Positions 26,794 through 35,025 of a stretch of 64,000 nt of DNA are shown here, in pieces; within the stretch, counting starts at the first letter, position 1; each line of letters opens with the position of its first letter. The stretch is taken from positions 434,001 through 498,000 of the forward strand of contig CAZHON010000001.1 of NCBI GenBank assembly GCA_964534565.1, in the 5' to 3' direction. A program made the translations under genes and the position numbers. The notes beneath the pieces are model-generated. The model was not told the DNA's origin, searched no databases, and was given only the letters and a program-made list of their open reading frames with translations. The DNA comes from CAZHON01 sp964534565 (GTDB taxonomy: Bacteria; Patescibacteriota; Gracilibacteria; Peribacterales; Peribacteraceae).

Positions 26794-27185
26794 AGAGTTT
26801 GCTGATCGATTTGTGAGAGGAGTGATTCCGCATGTTCCTCTTCTTTTGAACGTATTTCTTGCTCTTCGTTGGCGCGTTTGCTCGCGCGATTCGATCGTTC
26901 TGCGCCTATCTCCTGAACATCTCTCTTCTGTTCTTCAGGCGCGCTCATTCCCGCATATTTTGCATCGATAGCTGCAAGCTGCACTTTTTCATTCTCCAAA
27001 ATATCGCGCAAACTCTTCAACTGTTCCTCATTCATAACAGGAAGGATATTGATCCAGTACTGACGCTCTGAATCGACCATGCTTTCAGAATGAATGATCA
27101 AATCGATGACCTCTGGAAACTTCGCTCGCACATCATCTGGAATGGTGAGAGGAGTTGCTGCTGTTTGCGTTGTAGCGTCGGCCAT
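26790..27185 (-). CDS. Hypothetical protein, coiled-coil, 131 aa
   Basis: Soluble protein without signal peptide. The N-terminal half (FPEVIDLIIHSESMVDSERQ) includes a short helix pair, and the C-terminal half is a strongly charged coiled coil rich in Glu, Arg and Lys. I do not know a function; I have the impression that similar short proteins with the core WINILPVMNEEQL are common in CPR genomes, but this cannot be checked here. It is tail-to-tail with holA and lies downstream of greA on the same strand after about 43 bases. Confidence 0.75.
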   Translation of the reverse strand: MADATTQTAATPLTIPDDVRAKFPEVIDLIIHSESMVDSERQYWINILPVMNEEQLKSLRDILENEKVQLAAIDAKYAGMSAPEEQKRDVQEIGAERSNRASKRANEEQEIRSKEEEHAESLLSQIDQQTL

Positions 27186-27228
27186 GCGAACAGCCTAACG
27201 GAGGAAGAGGGGACTGTGAAGGAATGCT

Positions 27229-27789
27229 TTACGCAACCTTCACAATCTCGTACTCCACAATTCCGCTTGGAATGTGCGCCTTGACGATATCGCCACGAAC
27301 GGCACCCAAGAGAGCCTTTCCGATAGGGGACTCGTTGCTCACTTTGTCCTCAAACGGGTTTGCTTCAGTGGCACCCACGATGGTGAGTGTTTTCTCCTTG
27401 TCGTGTCCTTTCTGGACGATCGTGACATGGGAACCGATGTTCACTTCTTTTCCGCCCTTTGTCGTTGCGGTTTTGTCCGTGATAATCTTTGCGCTCTTGA
27501 TCTTGCGGTCGAGGTCGATGATGCGTCCTTCGACGAAAGCCTGTTCGTTTTTTGCTTCTTCGTACTCAGAGTTTTCGGAAAGATCTCCGTAGGAGATTGC
27601 TTCCTTCAAGCGCTGAGCCAACTCTTTGCGGCGGACGTTCTTCAACTCCTCAAGTTCGTCTTTCAACTGCTTGAGTCCTTCTTTGGTCACCAATGTTTCT
27701 TCACCTCCGTCATCGTCTCCGAAGGAACCGCTTGCGGTGCCGGAGTCGTCAGGAAGGCTGGCGGGATCGATTGCGAAGTCGTCGGACAT
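27229..27789 (-). CDS. greA: Transcription elongation factor GreA
   Basis: Rescues backtracked RNA polymerase by stimulating transcript cleavage. The N-terminal coiled coil carries GDLSENSEYEEAKNEQAF, including the acidic tip residues, and the C-terminal FKBP-like domain ends with SPIGKALLGAVRGD. The protein has an extra acidic, glycine-rich leader of about 32 residues before TKEGLKQL, longer than usual GreA, giving 186 aa instead of ~158. The upstream leader is C/T-rich (TCCTCCCCTCCCCTG) with no Shine-Dalgarno sequence. Confidence 0.96.
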   Translation of the reverse strand: MSDDFAIDPASLPDDSGTASGSFGDDDGGEETLVTKEGLKQLKDELEELKNVRRKELAQRLKEAISYGDLSENSEYEEAKNEQAFVEGRIIDLDRKIKSAKIITDKTATTKGGKEVNIGSHVTIVQKGHDKEKTLTIVGATEANPFEDKVSNESPIGKALLGAVRGDIVKAHIPSGIVEYEIVKVA

Positions 27790-27879
27790 AAACAGGGGAG
27801 GGGAGGAAACGTGGCCTTTCGTTCAAAACGTCAGGGCCGGGGGAGTGTACCATGCGTTTGAGGGGTCAACCACCCTTTA

Positions 27880-30800
27880 TTAGCGGTTTTGTCCTTCCTG
27901 CAAAAGGTCCGGCCACGCAAGCAGTGGCAGCTCTGCAGGGTTTTCTTGGGCAAGTGCCTCAATAACGCGCTTTGCCAGCTGTACGTTCGTAATGAGAGGA
28001 ATGCCTCGGTCGGTCGCAAGACGGCGCAAGAAGTATCCATCCGTCTGGGTTCTGCTCTCATGTGTTGGGATGTTCACGACCAGGTCGACGCGGCGGTTCT
28101 CGAGGTATTCTTTGATGTTCGGGCTGCGCGGTTCGGAAACCTTGTGGAGTAAGATCGATGGAACATTGCGTGCCTTCAGGAACTCGTGCGTGTTCTCTGT
28201 TGCAAGCAACGAGTATCCGTTCTTGTGGAGTGAATTGATCATCGGGAGAAGATCAACTTTGTCTTCCAGTCGACCGATGGTGAGGAGGATATTCTTCTTG
28301 GGGGACTGGAACCCGACAGCGAAGAGAGCGGTGAGGAGTGCCTGTTCTGCGTTGCGCCCGAAGCAGGCGACTTCGCCTGTACTCGTCATTTCCACTCCCA
28401 AACGGGGGTCTGCCCCTTTGAGGCGAGAGAAGCTGAACTGAGCGGCCTTCACACCGACGTGGTCCAAGTCGACCGTCTGGTACTGCTTGTCCGTTGGGGC
28501 TTTGCCAAGCAGGGCTTGTGTAGCGAGTGTTGCGAAGTTGATGCCTGTCACCTTGCTCGCAAACGGGAAGCTGCGACTTGCGCGCAGGTTGCATTCAATC
28601 ACTTTCAGGCGGTTTTCTTTCGCGAGTACTTGAATGTTGAATGGTCCGGAGATATTGAGTGCGGCTGCAACCTGCTTTCCCACGTGCTTCACTTGCTTGA
28701 ATGTTTCGATTGTGACGCGCTGAGGCGGAAGGACGATTGTTGCATCACCTGAGTGCACTCCTGCGTTTTCAACGTGCTCGGAGACTGCGTACAGAAGCAG
28801 CTTTCCATCTTGCGCCACTCCGTCGAGTTCAATTTCCTTCGCACCGATTTCAAACTTGGAGAGCACGACAGGAGCGTCTTTGCTGACGGCTGCAGCTTGA
28901 TTCAAATAGGATTCCAAATCTTCGCTGGAGTGTACGACGGCCATGGCAGCTCCACTGAGCACGTAGCTTGGGCGAACGATCACCGGGTAGCCCACACTTT
29001 CCGCAAATTGCTCAGCAGAAGTGAGGTCTGCAAACTCTTTCCATTCCGGCTGGTCGATGGAGAGCGTGTCGAGAAGTTCACTGAATTTGTGACGGTCTTC
29101 CGCACGATCGATGTCTTTCGCACTCGTTCCCATGATCGGCACACCTGCTGCTGCGAGTTTTGGACAGAGAGAGTTTGGAATTTGACCTCCCATGGAGACC
29201 ACGACTCCATCGGGCTTGAGGAGATCGATGATGTCACGGACGCGCTCTTCGGTGAGCTGCTCAAAGAAGAGCAGGTTGCATTCGTCGTAGTCGGTACTGA
29301 CGGTTTCGGGGTTCGAGTTCACCATCGCGACTTGGTAGCCCTGACTCTGCAGTTCGCGGACCGCTTGAATGCAGCACCAGTCGAATTCCACGGAAGAACC
29401 GATCGAGTACGGACCTCCTCCAAGCACCAGCGCGCGCTTCGCTTCGCCTGCAACTTTATCGAACGTCACGTCGTGTTCCGTTGCGTGGTAGGTCAGGTAC
29501 AAGTAGTTCGTTTGAGCGGGGAATTCTCCTCCCAACGTATCGATCTGCTTCACAAACGGTGTGATGCCTTGCTCGATGCGCATCTGACGAATCTCTTCCG
29601 CTTTGCAGTGGAGCAGAGTCGCGATCGACGTATCGGAGAAGCCCATGCGCTTCGCCTTGTGGAGAATTTCTTTCGAGAAGTTCTGTTGTTGTCCTTGGAA
29701 GAGTGTCTTTGCAACGTCGGCACAGGCAGCAATGCGCTGCAAGAACCAGCGGTCGATCCCTGTCAGGGCGTTGATTTCGTCGACCGTCCAATCTTCTGCC
29801 AATGCTTGGGCAACCGCGAAGATGCGACGAGGAGTCGGGCGCTTCACTTCTGCTTTCAAATCGACGAACTTGAATGGCTGAGGGAACATGCCATCCACTC
29901 CGATGTTGAGCATGCGGACGGCTTTCTGAAGCGCTTCTTCGAATGTGCGACCGAGCGCCATCACTTCTCCGACAGACTTCATTTCACTCGTGACTTGGTC
30001 AGACACGAAGCGGAATTTCTGTAAATCCCATCGTGGCATTTTGAGGGCAACGTAGTCGAGGGACGGTTCGAAGTCCGCGCAGGTCACGCGTGTGATTGCA
30101 TTCTTGAGTTGCGGCAATGAATAGCCCAGCGCCAACTTTGCAGCGACGAACGCGAGCGGGTAGCCCGTTGCCTTGGAAGCGAGGGCCGAGCTGCGGCTCA
30201 AACGTGCATTGATTTCAATGACACGATATTCGCGCGAGAGGGGATCGAGCGCGTACTGAATGTTGCACTCTCCGACGACTTTGAAGTGGCGAATCACTTT
30301 CTGCGCAATATTGCGGAGCATTTGGTATTCGTCGTTGTTGAGGGTCTGACTTGGAGCGATGACAATCGACTCACCGGTGTGAATTCCGAGCGGGTCGACG
30401 TTCTCCATGTTGCAGACCGTGATGCAGTTGTCGGCGTTATCGCGCACCACTTCGTACTCAATTTCCTTCCAACCGGTCAGGTCTTCTTCGACAAGCACGG
30501 TGGGAGATTCGACGAAGGAGTTTCCTGCAAGGTCGCGCAGCTCTTTCTCGTTCATTACGCGACCGCTTCCCTTTCCTCCAAGAGCAAAGGAGCCGCGCAC
30601 GATGACCGGATAGCCCACTTTGGACGCAGCATCGAGTGCTTCATCCAGCGTTGCGCAAGAGAACGAACGTGGAACCGACACGCCGATGGAGCGCAGTTCT
30701 GCGTTGAACATCGCGCGGTCCTCGGACAGGCGTACGCTTTCGATCGGTGTTCCGAGAATCTTCACGTTGTGCTTCTCCAGAATTTTCAAGTCATGCAGTT

Positions 30801-31149
30801 TCAGTCCGCAGTTGAGTGCGGTCTGTCCTCCGAAGGACACCGAGATCGCATCGGGCTTTTCCTTTTCAATAATGCGTTCGACGAAGTCGGGTTTGACAGG
30901 GACGAAGTACACGCGATCGGCAAGTCCCCAACTGGTTTGGTTCGTCGCAATGTTCGGGTTGACGAGGATGACGCGCTTTCCCTCTTCTTTGAATGCTTTG
31001 ATTGCTTGGCTTCCGGAGTAGTCAAACTCGCCCGCTTCTCCGATTTTAAGGGCTCCGGAACCGAGGAGGAGAATGGTTTTGATATCGGAAATAGCCGACC
31101 CGCTGCTTTCTTGGGCAGCCGAGGCGGTAGGTGTCGCCAGGGTCGTCAT
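27880..31149 (-). CDS. carB: Carbamoyl-phosphate synthase large subunit
   Basis: Makes carbamoyl phosphate from bicarbonate, ATP and ammonia for pyrimidine and arginine synthesis. It has two homologous ATP-grasp halves: GSGALKIGEAGEFDYSG opens the first and GGGPYSIGSSVEFDW the second. The C-terminal MGS-like allosteric domain (~945-1085) is present. The length, 1089 aa, is standard. The glutaminase subunit carA, usually adjacent, is not in this window. Presence of carB implies at least partial pyrimidine synthesis, which many CPR genomes lack. Confidence 0.97.
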   Translation of the reverse strand: MTTLATPTASAAQESSGSAISDIKTILLLGSGALKIGEAGEFDYSGSQAIKAFKEEGKRVILVNPNIATNQTSWGLADRVYFVPVKPDFVERIIEKEKPDAISVSFGGQTALNCGLKLHDLKILEKHNVKILGTPIESVRLSEDRAMFNAELRSIGVSVPRSFSCATLDEALDAASKVGYPVIVRGSFALGGKGSGRVMNEKELRDLAGNSFVESPTVLVEEDLTGWKEIEYEVVRDNADNCITVCNMENVDPLGIHTGESIVIAPSQTLNNDEYQMLRNIAQKVIRHFKVVGECNIQYALDPLSREYRVIEINARLSRSSALASKATGYPLAFVAAKLALGYSLPQLKNAITRVTCADFEPSLDYVALKMPRWDLQKFRFVSDQVTSEMKSVGEVMALGRTFEEALQKAVRMLNIGVDGMFPQPFKFVDLKAEVKRPTPRRIFAVAQALAEDWTVDEINALTGIDRWFLQRIAACADVAKTLFQGQQQNFSKEILHKAKRMGFSDTSIATLLHCKAEEIRQMRIEQGITPFVKQIDTLGGEFPAQTNYLYLTYHATEHDVTFDKVAGEAKRALVLGGGPYSIGSSVEFDWCCIQAVRELQSQGYQVAMVNSNPETVSTDYDECNLLFFEQLTEERVRDIIDLLKPDGVVVSMGGQIPNSLCPKLAAAGVPIMGTSAKDIDRAEDRHKFSELLDTLSIDQPEWKEFADLTSAEQFAESVGYPVIVRPSYVLSGAAMAVVHSSEDLESYLNQAAAVSKDAPVVLSKFEIGAKEIELDGVAQDGKLLLYAVSEHVENAGVHSGDATIVLPPQRVTIETFKQVKHVGKQVAAALNISGPFNIQVLAKENRLKVIECNLRASRSFPFASKVTGINFATLATQALLGKAPTDKQYQTVDLDHVGVKAAQFSFSRLKGADPRLGVEMTSTGEVACFGRNAEQALLTALFAVGFQSPKKNILLTIGRLEDKVDLLPMINSLHKNGYSLLATENTHEFLKARNVPSILLHKVSEPRSPNIKEYLENRRVDLVVNIPTHESRTQTDGYFLRRLATDRGIPLITNVQLAKRVIEALAQENPAELPLLAWPDLLQEGQNR

Positions 31150-31193
31150 GTCCGTGAGAGCCTACAGAAGGGACACTCTCACTGCAACAATTC

Positions 31194-32198
31194 TTATGGC
31201 TTATGCACTCGGCGGTGTTGATGTACGGAAATTGTGGCTGTGATTCCCGATTCAGGCTCTCCTTTTCCAAGGATTTCAAACATTACTGTGCCCAGGATAA
31301 TGAGCGCCCCACCCATGAAGTGGTACCACGCAAGAGGTTCGCCAACATACAAGTAGGCAAAGAGTGCACCCAAGATAATTTCCGATGTATCTACAAGGGA
31401 TGCACTCGACAGTGGAATGCGTTCTATCGCTTCGTAGTAACTGAAGGTGTTGAGGAAGCGCGCAAGGAAACCGAACCCGAGAAGAGCAGGAATGAGAGCG
31501 AGTGGGAAATTGATCACCTCTTCAATGATGGGGTGTGTTAAGAAGGGAGAGATCAAAAAGAAAGCGGTGATGCCCGTCACAGAACGCACAAGCATTGCTA
31601 CCTCAGGAGCAACACCTGGCAAATATCGGCGGAAGACGATGCTTCCTGTGGCGTAACTTGCCGTCGCGATGAGCACAAGAATGTCACCAAATTGAAACGA
31701 CAGATTGGCGGTGAATCCCTGAAGGACAATCGTCAACACGCCGATCGCAATTGTCACGGCACCCAGAACTTGTCCGCGAGCGAACCGCTCGTTGAGCATG
31801 AAGTGAGACAGAATGATTAAGATGAGAATGTCCGCCTTTCCGAAGAATGCGGCATTCACCGCTTCGGTGTTGGAAAGTCCCCAGAACCACAGCAGCGGTC
31901 CCAAAAGTCCGCTACACATTCCTACAATGAAGAGGGGCAGACGTTTTTCGTGAGGAACGCTGACAAGCAAGCGCAGTGTCGGAAGTGTTCCAAACGAGAG
32001 CAGCACAAAAGTGAGTGTCAGCACTTCACTGACGAAGATGAGAGAAATCGGTGAGAGAGCTCCCGTGAGCACTTTCGCAAATCCGTTAAAAGTCGATCCT
32101 CCGACAATGGCTACACCCATTGCCAACCAGCCGACAGCAATAGTGCTGAGGGTCGGTTTTCGAATGGAGAATGGCCAAAATTGTCGAGCAGTCAGCAT
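31194..32198 (-). CDS. EamA/DMT-family transporter
   Basis: Polytopic inner-membrane protein (334 aa) with ten predicted helices arranged as two EamA repeats. The second repeat includes PLSSASLVDTSEIILGALFAYLYVGEPL, the family's typical helix 9 region (shown in parts: SASLVDTSEIILGA, YLYVGEPL). It probably exports or imports a small metabolite or nucleotide sugar, but substrates of this family cannot be read from sequence. It lies between tRNA-Leu and carB on the same strand; spacing to carB is 44 bases in the reverse order (carB upstream start at 31149). Confidence 0.9.
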   Translation of the reverse strand: MLTARQFWPFSIRKPTLSTIAVGWLAMGVAIVGGSTFNGFAKVLTGALSPISLIFVSEVLTLTFVLLSFGTLPTLRLLVSVPHEKRLPLFIVGMCSGLLGPLLWFWGLSNTEAVNAAFFGKADILILIILSHFMLNERFARGQVLGAVTIAIGVLTIVLQGFTANLSFQFGDILVLIATASYATGSIVFRRYLPGVAPEVAMLVRSVTGITAFFLISPFLTHPIIEEVINFPLALIPALLGFGFLARFLNTFSYYEAIERIPLSSASLVDTSEIILGALFAYLYVGEPLAWYHFMGGALIILGTVMFEILGKGEPESGITATISVHQHRRVHKP

Positions 32199-32246
32199 GT
32201 TTGTTTTGTGTGTATATTATAACACAATATCATGTTTATAACAATA

Positions 32247-32332
32247 TGGTGCCACCAGCTGGACTCGAACCAGCAAACCCGTGAGGGTCAGGGATTTTAA
32301 GTCCCCTGCGTAAACCGTTCCGCCATGGTGGC
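32247..32332 (-). tRNA. tRNA-Leu (UAA)
   Basis: Class II tRNA of 86 nt on the minus strand. Acceptor GCCACCA pairs with TGGTGGC, discriminator A, CCA encoded. D arm starts TGGCGGAA, the anticodon loop is CTTAAAA (UAA), a long variable arm is present, and the T loop is the normal TTCGAGT. Confidence 0.96.
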
Positions 32333-32502
32333 ACGTATTCGCGGGCGAAAACCTACGGTTTTCTTCCCGCGGGCCCTTCTTTCCCTAAAAGGTGTTGCTC
32401 CAGGCAAGCAGAGCTCGCCTTCGCAACATTTATTGTATCGATTATGAAAAGAACATTTGCATTCTAATGTAGACCGCAACAGAAGACATCCTCTTCTTTT
32501 CC
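32333..32502. other. Intergenic region with two hairpins (sortase to tRNA-Leu)
   Basis: No ORF is supported. A GC-capped hairpin lies at 32340-32371 (CGCGGG/CCCGCG enclosing GAAAACC-TAC-GGTTTTC). A second lies at about 32391-32425 (GTTGC/GCAAC enclosing AGGC/GCCT). Neither is followed by a good T-run on the minus strand. They may form the processed 5' leader of tRNA-Leu or end the sortase mRNA. A TACAAT box on the minus strand near 32430 could be the tRNA promoter. Confidence 0.45.
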
Positions 32503-33672
32503 TCAGATTGGCAACATTTCCATCTTCGGTCGTGCTTTTGCGTCGTTCTGTTCTTGCTGACCGACCTTCAGAATTTCACCCGTTGTGATGTCGACTTCCA
32601 CGGCGCTGATGATGAGGCGTCGTAAGGCGGTTCCAATCGGGGTACAGGTCATGAGTGTGGAACGTCGTTGATCGGTTGGCTGATCCAAAACGGAAACATC
32701 GCCCGGGGAGACTTCTTTTGCTTCTTGAACGACGTAACGGTGCTTGTCGCCTCCGTAGTACACCCAGTATTCATCGCCGACTTTCAAATCATGCAAACGG
32801 GCGAAGACGGATTTGAATTTGCCCGGGTCCCATGGGTAGTACGAACTGTGTCCCGTCACGAAGAAGTTTCCTGCCTGGCCTGGACGAGCGGTACCGGGAT
32901 AGTGCACGACACCCTGCTGTAATCCGGCTTGGATGTCCTCTTCCAACTGTTTCCAATCTTCCTTGAGCAGCGAGTCGCTCTTGGGAATGACGATCGGCAC
33001 ATTCAAGTTGAGTTCCGGAATAATGAGACGGTTATCGGGTGGACCGACGGGTGGAAGAATCGCGAGCAGGGAACCCTGATCGTTCGCGCTCTTCACAGCG
33101 CCTGTCGACGCAAAGGGAGAGTCGCTCGTGGAAAGTTGTGATTCGATCATCTGTCCCGCACTCGCACTTTGCAAAGGGTCCAGGTTCGCGACGATCATAG
33201 CCGTGAAACTCTGGTAGTTGAGCGACAGGAAGAGAAGACCGAAAATTGTTGCGAATGTTCCTCCGAAGCGAACAGTGTCCATGAGGAACAGCGTTCCGCG
33301 ACTGTATTTTTTTGGCTTCCCTTTTCGTCCTGGAATCCACACCGGTTGTTCCAAAAAGATCCAAAGACGTTCCCATGCTGTCTTTGTTTCTTTGCTGAAT
33401 TGCTTGCTGAGCCGTTTCGTGCCGAGCACGCTCGCTTGAACTTGGTGACCGCTCTCGATTGCGCACTTTCTCGTGATGACACGGAGAACGGATGGCTCTT
33501 TCGGTGTTGGAGGAGTGATTTCTTGGATCAGTTCTTCCTGCAGAACGGGTGCAACTTCCGGCGCGGCAGTCTGCACTATTTCCACCGTCTTTTCTTCACC
33601 CGGAAGGATCACAATATCCCCCTGGGAATCATACGTGGCCCGGTGTTGGTGCTGGTTGGAAGAAATCCTCAT
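32503..33672 (-). CDS. Sortase (class D/E-like) with long cytoplasmic N-terminus
   Basis: Membrane transpeptidase that attaches surface proteins to the wall or joins them. A basic cytoplasmic N-terminus of ~130 residues, long for a sortase, precedes one transmembrane helix (FGGTFATIFGLLFLSLNY). The extracytoplasmic catalytic domain starts near 220. The catalytic histidine is in TGHSSYY (~276), the cysteine in TLMTCTP (~341) and the arginine in ALRRLII (~350), so all three are present. Candidate substrates are the C-terminally anchored proteins at 23073-25377, though no LPxTG is seen. A TG-extended TACACT box upstream and a dyad at 33695-33708 suggest regulated transcription. Confidence 0.92.
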   Translation of the reverse strand: MRISSNQHQHRATYDSQGDIVILPGEEKTVEIVQTAAPEVAPVLQEELIQEITPPTPKEPSVLRVITRKCAIESGHQVQASVLGTKRLSKQFSKETKTAWERLWIFLEQPVWIPGRKGKPKKYSRGTLFLMDTVRFGGTFATIFGLLFLSLNYQSFTAMIVANLDPLQSASAGQMIESQLSTSDSPFASTGAVKSANDQGSLLAILPPVGPPDNRLIIPELNLNVPIVIPKSDSLLKEDWKQLEEDIQAGLQQGVVHYPGTARPGQAGNFFVTGHSSYYPWDPGKFKSVFARLHDLKVGDEYWVYYGGDKHRYVVQEAKEVSPGDVSVLDQPTDQRRSTLMTCTPIGTALRRLIISAVEVDITTGEILKVGQQEQNDAKARPKMEMLPI

Positions 33673-33694
33673 AGTATAGCACAGAATCCGCCTT

Positions 33695-33721
33695 TTTGTA
33701 CATACAAAGGGGGTGAGTGTA
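33695..33721 (-). promoter_or_regulatory. Sortase promoter with operator-like dyad
   Basis: Minus-strand extended -10 TGC-TACACT (TACACT at 33721-33716), overlapping the mnmA stop region. It is followed by the dyad TTTGTA-TG-TACAAA at 33708-33695, which covers the expected start of transcription. That would fit repressor binding. A second TGC-TATACT at 33678-33673 touches the ATG and would start transcription within the gene. Confidence 0.45.
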
Positions 33722-33727
33722 GCACAC

Positions 33728-34819
33728 TTACGCGATCACCCCGCCGCCGACGACTTCCTCCCCTCTATACAGCACCAATGACTGCCCTGGAGCAGGTTTT
33801 TGCTGTCCATTTTCGAACCGAAAATGCCCCGTCGTTCCGTTGTAGCTCAATGTCCCTCGCACGCGAGAAGAAAGAGATCGCACTCGGCACTCAAAAGGCG
33901 TATCGGTTGGTTCCGGTTTCCAGGAGACAAAATGCAGGTCCTGCAAGACGACGTTGTCGACCTGTTCCGATCCCTTTTCTGCAACGACGAGAGTGTTGTC
34001 ACTCATTCTCTTCTCCACAACTTCGAGTGGAATCTGAAGTCCTCCAATCCCAAGACCGCGACGTTGACCGAGTGTGTAGAGAGGAAGTCCTTTGTGTGTT
34101 CCCACAATCGTTCCATCTCGACGGACAATCGGACCGGTCTGAATGGAGTCCTGCAAATATCTCTTCAAAAATTCCGTTGGTTCTTTCTCCGGGAAGAAAC
34201 ACAAGTCCTGACTTTCACGGTACGTCGATTCTTCGTATGGAACTTCGAAGTGTTCTGCCAACGCAAACACCTCACTTTTCTGCATCCCTCCAAGAGGAAA
34301 CAGCACACGCGACAGTTGTTCCTGTGAGAGTCCGTAGAGGTAGTAACTTTGATCCTTCGATTGATCGAGCGCTTCCAGGAGCACCACTTGTTTGGTTCCA
34401 TCGGACAATTGTTCTGTCGCCGTTCGTGCATAGTGCCCGGTCGCCATCACCTCACAATCGAAATTCTTTGCCATCTCCAAAAGTTTTCCGAATTTAATTT
34501 GTCGGTTACATCCGATGCAGGGATTGGGAGAGCGTCCTTCGGCATATCCTTTCAAGAACGGATCGACGACTGCCTTTTTGAATTCATCTTGAAGGTCGAC
34601 GATGTGCAGAGGAATGTTTAATTTCTTTGCCGTCTCTGCTGCGCGAAAGGCAGTTTGAGCATTGCAACATTTACTCGGCAATACTTCTGCAATTGCCGGA
34701 GCGAGCGGATCTGTCCACAATTGAAAACGAACACCGACCAGTTCGTTCCCCTGCTGCGAGAGCAAATGAGCGACGACTGAGGAGTCAATTCCCCCTGACA
34801 TAGCAACTAGAATTCGCAT
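33728..34819 (-). CDS. mnmA: tRNA-specific 2-thiouridylase
   Basis: Thiolates U34 of tRNA-Lys, -Glu and -Gln. The PP-loop SGGIDSS at residues 8-14 binds ATP. The catalytic cysteine is in NPCIGCN (~100) and the second in ESQDLCF (~198). The C-terminal beta-barrel completes the 363-aa protein. The sulfur donor (IscS/NifS) and TusA are not encoded here. It ends 55 bases before the sortase gene on the same strand. Confidence 0.96.
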   Translation of the reverse strand: MRILVAMSGGIDSSVVAHLLSQQGNELVGVRFQLWTDPLAPAIAEVLPSKCCNAQTAFRAAETAKKLNIPLHIVDLQDEFKKAVVDPFLKGYAEGRSPNPCIGCNRQIKFGKLLEMAKNFDCEVMATGHYARTATEQLSDGTKQVVLLEALDQSKDQSYYLYGLSQEQLSRVLFPLGGMQKSEVFALAEHFEVPYEESTYRESQDLCFFPEKEPTEFLKRYLQDSIQTGPIVRRDGTIVGTHKGLPLYTLGQRRGLGIGGLQIPLEVVEKRMSDNTLVVAEKGSEQVDNVVLQDLHFVSWKPEPTDTPFECRVRSLSSRVRGTLSYNGTTGHFRFENGQQKPAPGQSLVLYRGEEVVGGGVIA

Positions 34820-34851
34820 GGCGTTCTTTAGTGAGAAGCTAATGTGAAATG

Positions 34852-35002
34852 AATAAAGGGGGAACCCTGTCCCGAGTGCAAGCGAGGGAGCCGGACATGG
34901 CGACCAAAATGCGCATGAGGACCCAGTGTAATGGAGACGTGAATTCCCTCAAAGTCCAAGGAAACGAAAACAAGACTGTAAGAGGCTTCCTCTCATTACG
35001 TC
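34852..35002 (+). ncRNA. Possible structured RNA segment upstream of the DUF5671 gene
   Basis: The 206-base gap between mnmA and the next gene has a non-coding look with nested pairing: TGTCC (34871-) pairs with GGACA about 20 bases later, enclosing CCC/GGG, and a 5-bp hairpin AGAGG-CTT-CCTCT occurs near 34982-34994. The GNRA-like and A-rich junctions suggest a folded RNA or the remnant of one (for example part of a self-splicing intron), but I cannot name a family. An open frame runs through it into the next gene but has no convincing start. Confidence 0.25.
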
Positions 35003-35025
35003 AGCATGTGTGTTATTATCTTCCC

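Noticed and set aside
28753..30024. 423-codon open frame antisense to carB
   Set aside because: carB is conserved over its full length; the antisense product is low-quality sequence without motifs.
33673..33678. TGC-TATACT box as the sortase promoter
   Set aside because: It abuts the ATG, so transcripts would begin inside the gene; the TACACT box 43 bases upstream is a better candidate.
33169..34497. 442-codon open frame antisense to sortase and mnmA
   Set aside because: It spans two well-supported genes and their gap; no domain, odd composition.
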